NCBI GenBank assembly: GCA_958403605.1
Contig: CATXYA010000007.1
Coordinates: 1 to 14,612, forward strand
Length of the DNA stretch: 14,612 nt
Reading direction: 5' to 3'
DNA from: an uncultured Oscillospiraceae bacterium
GTDB lineage: Bacteria > Bacillota > Clostridia > Oscillospirales > Ruminococcaceae
Position 1 is the first letter of the stretch. Every line of letters begins with the position of its first letter. Shown here piece after piece: positions 6,104 through 14,612 of this stretch. A model generated the notes under the pieces. It did not search any database and was not told the DNA's origin. It saw only the letters and a list, made by a program, of their open reading frames with translations. A program made the position numbers and the translations under genes.

Positions 6104-6133
6104 ATTAATAACAATTAAGTTTTAGAATTAGAT

Positions 6134-9100
6134 TTAAGATTTGGAAAAATTGCGAGATTCCTCGATAGCTTCTTTTGTAGCTTCTAGGTAAGCATAGCCA
6201 TATCTTTTGTCCGGTTCAAGATATGCCCCTTCTCCCCATTCATTCCAGGCATTAATAAAGATAAGATGATCATCCAAATCAGTGCGAGTATAGGATTCCT
6301 TAATAATATCCTTGAGCCAAGTTTTATATAAACCAGGCGTGCTACCATCGAAAATCATACCCTTATGATCTCGACGGGCTGTATTATCCCACATTGGCAT
6401 TGCCGCACGATAAAGTTTGGGATAATTGTACCGAAAATATTTTTGATGAATGACAATATCGCTGTAGGAAAATACTTCGCCACCAAAATCTTTACGAATA
6501 AATTGCATAGAGGGAGCAAGATTTTGGCAAGTATAATACAATGTGCCTGGATGGAATTCTGATAAGGCATCAAAACCCTCTTTAAGCCAATCCGTTTCTA
6601 CCATGTTTTCTTTTACAGCAATAATATATAGTTCACCAATGCCTTCAGTACGACAATAATTGCGCCAAAAATCTAACACCACTCGAGGATTAGGCATCAT
6701 AGAAGGCCGATAAACAGTTACTAGCTTTTTTCCATTGATAGTAATATAGCGCGCATCTTTAAAAAAGCGAATCATATCTTCAATTACACGCTTATAGCTT
6801 TCCAAAGTTGGAGACTGCTCCATAAGGATATCCATGTTCGTTCCATCATAGCGCCTCGTCCAATTTTCGTTAGCCCAACACAAAGAAAACGGAAAGTCTA
6901 ATTCTTGGGGATGCTCTAAGAACATCTCTAAGGGCCGCTCCAATAATCGCTCGCCATTGAACCAATAGTAATAAAAAGAAAAACCATATATTCCATAAGT
7001 CTGAGCCAACTCGACTTGGCGCTGCATATTTTCAATTAGACGCAAATCATAAAAGCCAAGTTCTCCAGGTAACCGTGGCTGATAATGCCCTTCGAATTGA
7101 GGCACAGCGCGCACAACGTTGTTCCATTCCGTTACACCACGCCCCCACCATTGTTCATTATGTGCATCTGGATGAAATTGTGTCAAATAATACGCAATTA
7201 TTTTACAGTCGTTAGATTGGCGCTGATAAGGTTCTTCTGTAAAACTACAATATAGATTTTCGTCTTTATCTTTGGGTAAAGCTGCTACCATATTGATATA
7301 GGCGTCTTTTTGGAAGGAAGCCAATTTTGGATTCACTAAATTTTTTCGTGCAGAATCTTGTCTACGATCTTCGTCGCATTCTTTGGCTAACTGGACGGTG
7401 CGACGAGTAATTTCCTCCCATGTATTGGCTAAAGCATCTTGTTCAAGTTGCAGCAAGTAAGCCTTATCATCTCTTAAATAGACTGCTTTCTCTAATTTTT
7501 CCATAAACTCAGTTTGGTCTTCTGCACACAAACAAGAAACATATTTTTTGCATTCAGGTAATGCATAGCTTACAATGGGTTTTCCTGCAGCCATATATTC
7601 AAATATTTTAACAGGAGATACGGAGAGAGTGGTGTTATTGATTACAAATGGTAAAATCCCAATGTCATAAAATACTGTATACTGATTAAGCTCTTGATAG
7701 TTTTTTGAACCAAGAAAAAACACATTTTCCTCGTCAAGAAGCTTGCTTTTCTTTAAATTGTTATCATGCTCAAACCCAATAAGAAGTAATAAATACCGTC
7801 CATCTTGCGAAATCTTTTTTAGTAAATCATAATCGATCCACTGAGCTAGTGCACCGTGATATCCTACAATAAGTTTATTTTCACACGCTGCTTTTTTGAG
7901 AATGGGAGAAAGATCATCGGGGCAGGATACTTCTGCTTTACTTAAGTGCCAGTGCGAATAATCCACGCCGTTATTGATCATGGCCATGTGGCGAGTACGA
8001 TATGGTGATACTTGACTGAACAATTTGTCGGAAGTAGCAATGACAACAATATCTTCATTATGGAGAATATATTCATGTCGTTTCATCACAAAATCAGGAA
8101 CATCGCCCGTAATTTGTGGAGTAATTTCATCAATGTATTCATAAACAATTTGATATCCACGAGCAGAATAATCGCGCAGCTGATCGGTTGTAGTTGCTAA
8201 ATCAATAGATTGCAATCTCAAAATTTTAAGTTCTTTACGAGTATCCAACACTTGAAAGAATTTACGAAACACTTCGGGATCCTGCAGATTCACAAGACAT
8301 AATGTAGGCGAAAAAAATTGATAGGTCAAAACATCAGAGTCTACACTAGGATGAGCACCATAAAAAGAAATCCCACCTGCCTTACCAGTCTGTAAAGAAA
8401 TGTGCTGGAAACGTTGGAAAAGAGGTGTGTTCCATCCCATTGGTACCCCGAAGATATCAATAAAATCGTGAGGAGTACTGTCAATCCACTGAAGGAGCTT
8501 TTCCCATATTTCATCCTTAGCAGCCTCTCGCGCAACTTCTTGGGACTGTTCAGTGAGCCGACGCTGAATTTGGCCATAGTGAATTGCAAGATCCCAAGTT
8601 TTCTTTAGTCCATAATTTTTATAATATATAAAAGCATTGCGGACTAAGTGAAATGGTTTTCGAATTAAATCCAATAAACTACGAATAGGTGCTGTAATTT
8701 TCCATAGTATTGAATTTTGCATAGAAATCGCAGTGGCATAATAAGCATCACGCTGAACGAGTGCTTCGGTTAAACGTTGATGTAATTCATCCCGTTGCTG
8801 CTCAATCACATTGGCATTATTTTGAGCCTTTTCATATGTTTGCTGCCAATACGTGATTTCTTGCTGATATTTTTCAAGTATAATTTTCTGACGCTTTTCC
8901 TGCAATTGTTGCTGAAGTAGTTTATCTTCCATCTCAGTATACTTAATGTATAAATTGTTAAAATCTTCAGAAATCGATTTTAATGAATGGAAATGTTGGA
9001 GAGCAGGCATATTATAAGCTAAAATTTCAAAGTCCAAACTGACATCTTCTATTTGACAAAAAGGAGATAAAAAGTATAACTGAGGAGGTTCCTTATAAAA

Positions 9101-10105
9101 TAACCACAAACAGGAAGAAAGTTTTTCTCCATTTGATGTGAATTCAGGCTGAAAATGCTTACCATCTATACTGACTATGTCAATACTATGAATGCGTAAC
9201 AAACAAATACAATCAATGGGATCGATTCGTATACCCTCAATAAAGTTATAATTTGAAAGAGAATAGTTTAAAACTTGATGCATTTTATCTGGAAAAATTT
9301 TCTGAAGAATCTTTCTGCTTTCAGAAAAATCCATATCACTTTGCATGCGGAAATAGCACTTACTTTGCCATCCGACGGGTGGTAGGGTATCTATTATAAC
9401 AGGATCATTAGCGATTAGCGCAGTCTTCGGTCTAAATTCAAAAATATATTGATAGGCTTCACCGTTTTCCCGCGCCTTTAAAATGTTTACTAATTCTGCA
9501 GATCCAGAATCATAGCCATAGGGAATTTCATTGGTGCCGACCTTGCTTTCTACGGCGCATTCATAGATAACTTGATAATTCAATTCTTTAATTAGATGTT
9601 CGAAGGAAGTTTTAGTGAAAAATTTTAGATGTGTAGAATCTAAAAGGCCATGCGTTTTATAGGAAAAATCATCTTGCAACAAACTAAGAATAACAGACGA
9701 ATGAGCAATGTTTGGAATTGAACAAAAAATAGAGCCAGTCCCTTTTAGATACTGACGACACTGAGCCAAGATTAATTTCGGCTGCCGAAGGTGTTCAAGT
9801 ACATCAGCGAATATAATGGCATCATACTGACGACCTTGAAACCGATCAAGCCATTTATCATTTTCAATGTTGCCTTCAACTGCGCCTAAGCAGGAAGATC
9901 TGGCATACTTGGCCGCCTCCCTGCCTGCAGATTCATTATACTCAACAATATCGACCTGGCAGTGGAGTTGTTCTTTGAGATATTTTGTCATACGACCATA
10001 AGCGGGTCCAAACTCTAATACTTCACTGTTGGGTACAATGCGACGAATGATTAGCGAATTGCTATTTTCTGTATTTAGATCTAAGTGGAAATTATAATCA
10101 GTCAT
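6134..10105 (-). CDS. Fusion protein: SAM methyltransferase - coiled coil - GT4-like glycosyltransferase - WbsX/GH99-like domain
   Basis: 1323 residues without membrane segments or signal peptide, so cytoplasmic or peripheral. Residues 20-190 form a class I SAM methyltransferase: motif I VLEFGPAYGRMT (29-40), acidic end of strand 2 at E55, DVLEHL (101-106), and DSTHLKFFT typical of the Methyltransf_23 group. Residues about 230-375 are a predicted beta-rich region I do not recognise. Residues about 378-455 form a Gln/Glu/Lys-rich coiled coil. Residues about 545-905 resemble a GT4 glycosyltransferase, with NNGVD (711-715), GYHGALA (748-754) and SPVKIFEYMAAGKPIV (830-845, E836). Residues 966-1318 are a WbsX/GH99-like domain: AYYLTQFHPD, WWGRGVTEWNNV, YYYWFNG (1045-1051), WANENWTRRYDG (1077-1088) and FINAWNEWGEGAYLEPD (1283-1299). 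The ATG overlaps the ATPase stop (ATGACTGA), implying coupling. Likely role is assembly, and perhaps termination, of the exported glycan. Confidence 0.88.
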   Translation of the reverse strand: MTDYNFHLDLNTENSNSLIIRRIVPNSEVLEFGPAYGRMTKYLKEQLHCQVDIVEYNESAGREAAKYARSSCLGAVEGNIENDKWLDRFQGRQYDAIIFADVLEHLRQPKLILAQCRQYLKGTGSIFCSIPNIAHSSVILSLLQDDFSYKTHGLLDSTHLKFFTKTSFEHLIKELNYQVIYECAVESKVGTNEIPYGYDSGSAELVNILKARENGEAYQYIFEFRPKTALIANDPVIIDTLPPVGWQSKCYFRMQSDMDFSESRKILQKIFPDKMHQVLNYSLSNYNFIEGIRIDPIDCICLLRIHSIDIVSIDGKHFQPEFTSNGEKLSSCLWLFYKEPPQLYFLSPFCQIEDVSLDFEILAYNMPALQHFHSLKSISEDFNNLYIKYTEMEDKLLQQQLQEKRQKIILEKYQQEITYWQQTYEKAQNNANVIEQQRDELHQRLTEALVQRDAYYATAISMQNSILWKITAPIRSLLDLIRKPFHLVRNAFIYYKNYGLKKTWDLAIHYGQIQRRLTEQSQEVAREAAKDEIWEKLLQWIDSTPHDFIDIFGVPMGWNTPLFQRFQHISLQTGKAGGISFYGAHPSVDSDVLTYQFFSPTLCLVNLQDPEVFRKFFQVLDTRKELKILRLQSIDLATTTDQLRDYSARGYQIVYEYIDEITPQITGDVPDFVMKRHEYILHNEDIVVIATSDKLFSQVSPYRTRHMAMINNGVDYSHWHLSKAEVSCPDDLSPILKKAACENKLIVGYHGALAQWIDYDLLKKISQDGRYLLLLIGFEHDNNLKKSKLLDEENVFFLGSKNYQELNQYTVFYDIGILPFVINNTTLSVSPVKIFEYMAAGKPIVSYALPECKKYVSCLCAEDQTEFMEKLEKAVYLRDDKAYLLQLEQDALANTWEEITRRTVQLAKECDEDRRQDSARKNLVNPKLASFQKDAYINMVAALPKDKDENLYCSFTEEPYQRQSNDCKIIAYYLTQFHPDAHNEQWWGRGVTEWNNVVRAVPQFEGHYQPRLPGELGFYDLRLIENMQRQVELAQTYGIYGFSFYYYWFNGERLLERPLEMFLEHPQELDFPFSLCWANENWTRRYDGTNMDILMEQSPTLESYKRVIEDMIRFFKDARYITINGKKLVTVYRPSMMPNPRVVLDFWRNYCRTEGIGELYIIAVKENMVETDWLKEGFDALSEFHPGTLYYTCQNLAPSMQFIRKDFGGEVFSYSDIVIHQKYFRYNYPKLYRAAMPMWDNTARRDHKGMIFDGSTPGLYKTWLKDIIKESYTRTDLDDHLIFINAWNEWGEGAYLEPDKRYGYAYLEATKEAIEESRNFSKS

Positions 10106-11414
10106 TTGGAACCTCCCAATAATGAGGGATATTATAACGGCCTTCGCTCATATACTTCATTACCATCGTAAATTTTTTTATCCGTTGAATATAATGAAGA
10201 CCTACTGTAGCCGTTTGATCCTCTAAAGCAATTTCAAAATAGTATTTTCCACCGGCAGCACGAATTCCTAAAGGGTAATGAAGAAGCATTCTATTTTCTC
10301 CCTTTTTCCAAGGAATTTTTACCTGATCCAGAAGTGTATTTAGACCGCACGTATAATCATCATCAGCATTTCGTACAGCAATTCCCAAGACAGGATCAGG
10401 AATAGTATCATCGACAACCCAATAGGTAACTTCGATATCTAAGGGGGCATCATATAGAATTTCTTCACCCACTAATTGACCATTACTCGTTACTTCAAAA
10501 CTCGTGAGCTGTGCAATACTATTTTGGTTCATGGAGATGGGACATCTTTTAGCGGAGGAAGAAGATTCAGAAATATTAGATGAAGTGGAGATACTAGACA
10601 TAGAAGTTTTTTCAATAGAAACAATAGGCGAAGCGGTCTCTACACTTTGCATTGGAGCACTCTCTAAATCAATCACATCACGTTTTAAAAAATCTGCATA
10701 ACAATCAGCTACGCGATTCACTTCTCCATCCAAAATTATACGCCCTTGATGCAACCAAATTGCTCGCTGGCAAAATCGACGTACAGCATTGATATCATGG
10801 GATACAAACAGAACAGTAGTGCCGCCTTCCATCATCTTCTTCATGTAATCCATACATTTGATTTGAAAGCGTGTATCGCCTACAGATAGAGCTTCATCCA
10901 CGATCAAAATTTCCGGTTCTACACTGATGGCTACGGAAAAGGCTAGTCGCGCAAACATGCCACTTGAATAAGATTTAACCGGTTGATAAATAAAATCACC
11001 AATATCCGCAAATTGAATAATAGAATCAATTTTAGTGTTAACTTGTTCTCGCTTCATTCCCATCATGGAACAATTCAAATAAATGTTTTCAATACCATTA
11101 TATTCTGGATTAAAACCTGCACCTAATTCCAAAAGTGCGGAAACCTTTCCATTTATTATCAAGTCACCGCTGGTGGGAGTAAGAACTTCAGTAACAACTT
11201 TTAATAAGGTGGATTTTCCGGCACCGTTTTTACCTAAAATTCCGACGGTTTCACCTTTATATATATCAAAAGAAACATCATGAAGTGCATAAAAATCTTG
11301 TGAGTATTGATGGTTCCCCAAAAGTGATTCTTTTAACCGATCTGAAGGTTTTCGATAGAGTTTATATAACTTCGTTAATTGACGAGCCTGAATCATAAGT
11401 TGATTTTGTTCCAT
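10098..11414 (-). CDS. Wzt-like polysaccharide ABC transporter ATPase with C-terminal glycan-binding domain
   Basis: 438 residues. The N-terminal nucleotide-binding domain (about 1-245) has Walker A GKNGAGKST (61-69), the ELGAGFNPEYNG Q-loop region (96-107) typical of Wzt/TagH, the signature SYSSGM (148-153), Walker B ILIVDEA (169-175) and the H-loop SHD with H206. A serine-rich linker (about 266-288) joins it to a beta-sandwich domain (about 298-438) of the Wzt C-terminal type, which in Gram-negative O9a-like systems binds the modified non-reducing end of the glycan. ATG 11414 has GGAAGGA seven to eight bases upstream. It follows the permease gene by 31 bases. It should energise export of a lipid-linked polysaccharide from the cytoplasm. 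Whether this C-domain binds glycan is inferred from family. Confidence 0.93.
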   Translation of the reverse strand: MEQNQLMIQARQLTKLYKLYRKPSDRLKESLLGNHQYSQDFYALHDVSFDIYKGETVGILGKNGAGKSTLLKVVTEVLTPTSGDLIINGKVSALLELGAGFNPEYNGIENIYLNCSMMGMKREQVNTKIDSIIQFADIGDFIYQPVKSYSSGMFARLAFSVAISVEPEILIVDEALSVGDTRFQIKCMDYMKKMMEGGTTVLFVSHDINAVRRFCQRAIWLHQGRIILDGEVNRVADCYADFLKRDVIDLESAPMQSVETASPIVSIEKTSMSSISTSSNISESSSSAKRCPISMNQNSIAQLTSFEVTSNGQLVGEEILYDAPLDIEVTYWVVDDTIPDPVLGIAVRNADDDYTCGLNTLLDQVKIPWKKGENRMLLHYPLGIRAAGGKYYFEIALEDQTATVGLHYIQRIKKFTMVMKYMSEGRYNIPHYWEVPND

Positions 11415-11445
11415 GCGTATTGTCCTTCCGCTTTTTTACGATACA

Positions 11446-12762
11446 TCAAAGCATATCCGCAAAGTGCTTTTTTACTTTTTGGAACAATCCAATACCACCG
11501 CAAAAAATAAGCAATGTAATTGCCCAATAATATATAGTCATACCAGGTTTTTCCCAGAAAAACAAATTGTTAATCATACAGTCACGATATCCATCTACAA
11601 TATAATAAATGGGATTCAATTTTAGAATGGTAACGACGAAAGGATCCATTTGGTCAGCGCTCCAAAAAACAGGAATCATGAAAAATCCTAATTGTAAAAG
11701 AATATTGATGAGCTGTAAAAAATCCTTAAAAAACACTGTAATTGCAGCAACAAGCCATCCAATACCAAATAGCAATATGGTAAGTGCAAAGAAATAATAA
11801 AGCAGTTGAAAGTAATACACTGAAAAAGGTCGACGATAACATAAATATACAAAGAGCATAAAGAAAATAAAACATCCATGGACTATTGCAGAAGAACACA
11901 CACGAATTACTGGTAAAATACTGACATTAAACTTCATCTTCTTTACAAGATAAGAATACTCACGCAAAGATGCTGCTGTATAGGTAAGACCATCCTGAAA
12001 ATATACCCAAGGAATATACGCAGGAATAAACCAAAGAATATAATTCAGATTGGCAACGGGAGCGTTTCGAAAACCACGTTCAAATACAAACCAAAAAACG
12101 ATAATTGTCATAATAGGCTGAACAAATGCCCATATACTGCCTAAAAAAGAACCCGCATAACGAGATTTAACATCATTTATAATTAAAGTACGCATAATTT
12201 CTTGGCTAGTCCAAAGCTCTAAAAACACATGTTTATAGTGATATGCCACGACAATAAACGTTTGCATAATTACCCACAAAAATATTGCGTTGCCACTAAC
12301 GCGAAATGTCCGTGGATTAGCAACGATATCCTCGAGTTGTAATACTATTCCGGCTTGTTCTGTAAAATCAAATCGCAAAGCCTGTACGGTACGTTCAATT
12401 TTAATGGGTTTTCCCCATTGCCCGTGAAGTGCCTTCTCAGCAGTAAAATCGACATCGCCAGGGTCTTGATAATAAATTTGAAATTCACGAGATACGTCTG
12501 AAATAGTTCCAGATAATTCGACCGTTCTAATGTAATCATTGATATCAGTGATTATAATTTGGGGATCCTGTTCAGAAATTAGTCCCTGTTCAGTCTGTTC
12601 CCAATTTAGATAAACGGGCTGTTCCAACAAACTTTTTGTTTCAAGACCTTGAAATATATTATTTAGAGTAGAGAAATTATCAAGGGTAAAACATAGAAGT
12701 ATAGTTAAAATCATGTAAAGCGTCCAAATGGCTGTGAATTTTCGAGAAATTCTCATAGACAA
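11446..12762 (-). CDS. Polysaccharide ABC-2 permease (Wzm/TagG-like) with N-terminal extracytoplasmic domain
   Basis: 438 residues, whereas ordinary Wzm/TagG permeases have about 260. The C-terminal part (about 180-438) is a standard ABC2_membrane permease: RTLIINDVKSRYAGSFLGSI, AFVQPIMTIIVFWFVF, PAYIPWVYFQDGL and a final LNPIYYIVDGYRD segment, with about six membrane helices. Before it is an added module: a membrane helix (9-27), a predicted beta-rich extracytoplasmic domain (about 28-157) and a second helix (158-176). TTG 12762 is taken as start because AAAGGA lies seven bases upstream; ATG 12756, two codons in, is an alternative at less good spacing. It pairs with the ATPase encoded 31 bases downstream to form the exporter. 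The added domain is not recognised; it may bind sugar or partner proteins outside the membrane. Confidence 0.88.
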   Translation of the reverse strand: MSMRISRKFTAIWTLYMILTILLCFTLDNFSTLNNIFQGLETKSLLEQPVYLNWEQTEQGLISEQDPQIIITDINDYIRTVELSGTISDVSREFQIYYQDPGDVDFTAEKALHGQWGKPIKIERTVQALRFDFTEQAGIVLQLEDIVANPRTFRVSGNAIFLWVIMQTFIVVAYHYKHVFLELWTSQEIMRTLIINDVKSRYAGSFLGSIWAFVQPIMTIIVFWFVFERGFRNAPVANLNYILWFIPAYIPWVYFQDGLTYTAASLREYSYLVKKMKFNVSILPVIRVCSSAIVHGCFIFFMLFVYLCYRRPFSVYYFQLLYYFFALTILLFGIGWLVAAITVFFKDFLQLINILLQLGFFMIPVFWSADQMDPFVVTILKLNPIYYIVDGYRDCMINNLFFWEKPGMTIYYWAITLLIFCGGIGLFQKVKKHFADML

Positions 12763-12808
12763 ATCAGATTCCTTTATTAGCTAATAGATAAAAATGGTGG
12801 TTACAAAA

Positions 12809-13885
12809 TCAAGATTGTTGATGATGTCGACCACAGACTAAAATGGCATTTATCTGGGTGAGCATTTGCGCTGTACGCTGGGCCCAGCAATTTTCGACAT
12901 CGAATCTCGGAGGGACAGATTCAGAAGTAATCAACATAGTTTCAATGACTTCTACAAAGTGTTCTTTCTCATAGTAAAAATGCAATTGATCATACATCTC
13001 AAAAGGTTTTAAACTTTCCCATTGTGTACTTACCACATTTTTCCCCAACGCTAAATATTCATACATTTTCACAGGGTCCACACCGGCAACTAATGGTTTG
13101 GGTAAGAAAGGTAATATTACAACATTAGCGGCTTTTACATAGCCCATCGCTAGACGATGTTCTAATGGGCCGGTTTGGATGATATTCTTGCTTTGAACAA
13201 AAGATGCACGATAACTACTTCTAAGAGGGCCTACTAAATAAATTGAGTATTCGGGATGACATTTTGCTAAATAGTTGACACTCTCAAAATCAAACCAATG
13301 ATCAATAGTCCCCACATAAACGATAGCTGGTATTTTTAGCTTGACCAATGGCAAGTTATTTATACTCGATGGGTCATAACCATTACGAATAACTTCAATT
13401 TTATCAGCGCGCACATTATAAATTTTAATTAAACGTGTTTTTAAATATTGAGAACTAGTAGTGATAGCATCTGCATAACTACATAATTGCGCCTCCAACG
13501 TTTCAACTAACTTTTTTGAATAGCCGGTATAAAACTGAGGCATCTCATCCATACAATCATATATTAAAGGCTTCTTCAAAAAATATTTTGGCAGAAGTTT
13601 AATTTGAATAGGATGAGTCAAAATTATAACGTCTATTTGTATATTTTTAAGTCGATGAGCAATTAATTTTCGTTGCAATAAGCGTATCGGGGAAAACCAA
13701 GTATAAGTATAAAGTGCACGGACTTCGCAAATTTTTAAGTTTTTTTGCTGCGAAGAAAATGGATGAGAAAAATTTAATGCAAAAAAAGTAACATCATTGT
13801 TGGCCTGTGCTAGATATTTTGAGAGAAAATGTGGTCGTTGATGAATCCAGTTCCAAGGCACTTGGGAAAAATAAAGAATTTTCAT
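12809..13885 (-). CDS. TuaH-like GT4-type glycosyltransferase
   Basis: 358 residues from ATG 13885, preceded by AAAGGA with five-base spacing; an in-frame ATG at 13957 lacks a ribosome site and overlaps the upstream gene. No membrane segment is evident. The N-terminal half has WNWIHQRPHFLSKYLA (11-26) and YDCMDEMPQF (109-118), both characteristic of the GT-B enzymes annotated as TuaH-like. The C-terminal half has VIRNGYDP (165-172), YVGTIDHWFDF (190-200) and the nucleotide-sugar site DPVKMYEYLALGKNVV (270-285, with E276). It transfers a sugar from an activated donor to a growing glycan at the cytoplasmic face; donor and acceptor cannot be inferred. It sits 46 bases before the permease start and 61 bases after the previous stop, consistent with one operon. 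Confidence 0.88.
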   Translation of the reverse strand: MKILYFSQVPWNWIHQRPHFLSKYLAQANNDVTFFALNFSHPFSSQQKNLKICEVRALYTYTWFSPIRLLQRKLIAHRLKNIQIDVIILTHPIQIKLLPKYFLKKPLIYDCMDEMPQFYTGYSKKLVETLEAQLCSYADAITTSSQYLKTRLIKIYNVRADKIEVIRNGYDPSSINNLPLVKLKIPAIVYVGTIDHWFDFESVNYLAKCHPEYSIYLVGPLRSSYRASFVQSKNIIQTGPLEHRLAMGYVKAANVVILPFLPKPLVAGVDPVKMYEYLALGKNVVSTQWESLKPFEMYDQLHFYYEKEHFVEVIETMLITSESVPPRFDVENCWAQRTAQMLTQINAILVCGRHHQQS

Positions 13886-13946
13886 AAGGATCCTTTGCTT
13901 TCTAAAAAGATAAATAAAAAATTGGTTATTTTCGCGATAAAATACT

Positions 13947-14612
13947 TCAATTTTCATTTTTGAGAAAAAAATTGCGCTTCTTAAAAATGGATTTTTTTTT
14001 CAGAACATTCATAAAAAATTGAATACCAACAGCCGCTAAAACGGTGATAGAAGGCATACTCTGATAACGATATCGTGCCTGCATTTCGGTAAACATTATA
14101 AATGTCATCCACCCTAAAGGGAGAAATGCTATTAAGTATAAGACATGGTAGCCTTTGATATAAATCATACCCCAAATACCCACTACTGCGAACACCCAAA
14201 GGATATAAACATAAAAATTATCGACTTTAATAATAGCGTCCATAAAGGCAGAGATTTTATTGTATTTATCACGAATATACTCTTGTATTAAAGGGTCCTT
14301 GGTAACAGACAAGTTTCGACTAAGCAATTCATAAATTCCCTGCGTATATAGCAAACCAATATTATCACCTTGTAACCAAGTTATAGATGTTTTTTGAAGC
14401 AAGAGAGTCAATAAAGATGAGGGATTACGACAACGCTCTCGAATTAATTTTAAACATAATGCGGCTTGTTGAGTTCGAGGGGTATTTTGGATAAGACTAT
14501 AATCTTCTTCGGAATAAGTTCCGCCAGTTTCTTGATTGAGCCCTACAACAATTTTAGATAATACAGTAGTGCCTTCGGTAGAGGAAGTAAAACCAATTCG
14601 ATTCATTCCAGC
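13947..14612 (-). CDS. GT39-like polytopic glycosyltransferase, C-terminal part (5' truncated by window)
   Basis: The frame is open to the window edge (Ala-Gly before the first internal Met), leaving 221 residues. The extracytoplasmic segment GFTSSTEGTTVLSKIVVGLN, followed by ETGGTYSEEDYSL and a block around KTSITWLQGDN, matches the C-terminal half of Gram-positive GT39/PMT-like membrane proteins that use polyprenyl-phosphate sugars. Membrane helices are visible around FYVYILWVFAVVGIWGMIYI, VLYLIAFLPLGWMTFIMF and the last ITVLAAVGIQFFMNVL, followed by a very basic tail. The RYRYQSMPSI motif before the last helix is also usual in this group. The catalytic N-terminal half is outside the window. 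It is probably cotranscribed with the downstream glycosyltransferase. Confidence 0.75.
   Translation of the reverse strand, partial: AGMNRIGFTSSTEGTTVLSKIVVGLNQETGGTYSEEDYSLIQNTPRTQQAALCLKLIRERCRNPSSLLTLLLQKTSITWLQGDNIGLLYTQGIYELLSRNLSVTKDPLIQEYIRDKYNKISAFMDAIIKVDNFYVYILWVFAVVGIWGMIYIKGYHVLYLIAFLPLGWMTFIMFTEMQARYRYQSMPSITVLAAVGIQFFMNVLKKKSIFKKRNFFLKNEN

Noticed and set aside
13886..13957. Upstream ATG 13957 as the start of the TuaH-like glycosyltransferase
   Set aside because: No ribosome site, it overlaps the preceding gene, and the family N-terminus (MKILYFSQ) begins at 13885 behind AAAGGA.

Overview
This window looks like a chromosomal segment of a Gram-positive Clostridia, probably a GC-rich Oscillospirales/Ruminococcaceae-type gut bacterium (inference). 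The reasons are strong AGGAGG-like ribosome sites, TTG and GTG starts, sigma70-type promoters, rsmI directly behind a TrmN6-type methyltransferase, and a wall-glycan style ABC exporter without outer-membrane parts. Base composition changes sharply: about 1-3.2 kb is very GC-rich, 3.76-6.0 kb is intermediate, and 6.1-14.6 kb is clearly AT-rich.

Region 1 (1-3207) is housekeeping. It holds the 3' end of a tRNA adenine-N6 methyltransferase overlapping rsmI, then a YfcE-type metallophosphoesterase. A 316-bp gap with two hairpins follows, then a leftward membrane-anchored NERD-domain protein, a divergent Nudix (Ap4A hydrolase-like) gene, and tRNA-Arg(ACG) with its own promoter and terminator.

Region 2 (3208-3759) has no gene but is highly structured. 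A possible promoter is followed by four tandem units with an 89-90 bp period, each rich in hairpins. Two junction hairpins differ by two compensatory base-pair changes. One unit keeps its ends but has an unrelated interior. The array lies upstream of, and in the same direction as, a DUF2142-type polytopic membrane protein (3760-6018).

Region 3 (6134-14612) is an AT-rich leftward cell-surface polysaccharide cluster, probably one operon whose promoter is outside the window. In transcription order it has the C-terminal part of a GT39-like membrane protein, a TuaH-like GT4 glycosyltransferase, an ABC-2 polysaccharide permease with an extra extracytoplasmic domain, a Wzt-like ATPase with a C-terminal glycan-binding domain, and a 1323-residue fusion. 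The fusion joins a SAM methyltransferase, a coiled coil, a GT4-like domain and a WbsX/GH99-like domain, and its start overlaps the ATPase stop. The likely scheme is synthesis of a glycan on the cytoplasmic side, possible methyl capping and length control by the fusion protein, recognition of the finished chain by the ATPase C-terminal domain, and export by the permease. The polytopic GT39-like and DUF2142 proteins may modify the glycan outside the membrane. The cluster's AT content next to a tRNA and a repeat array suggests horizontal acquisition, although no integrase or transposase is visible.
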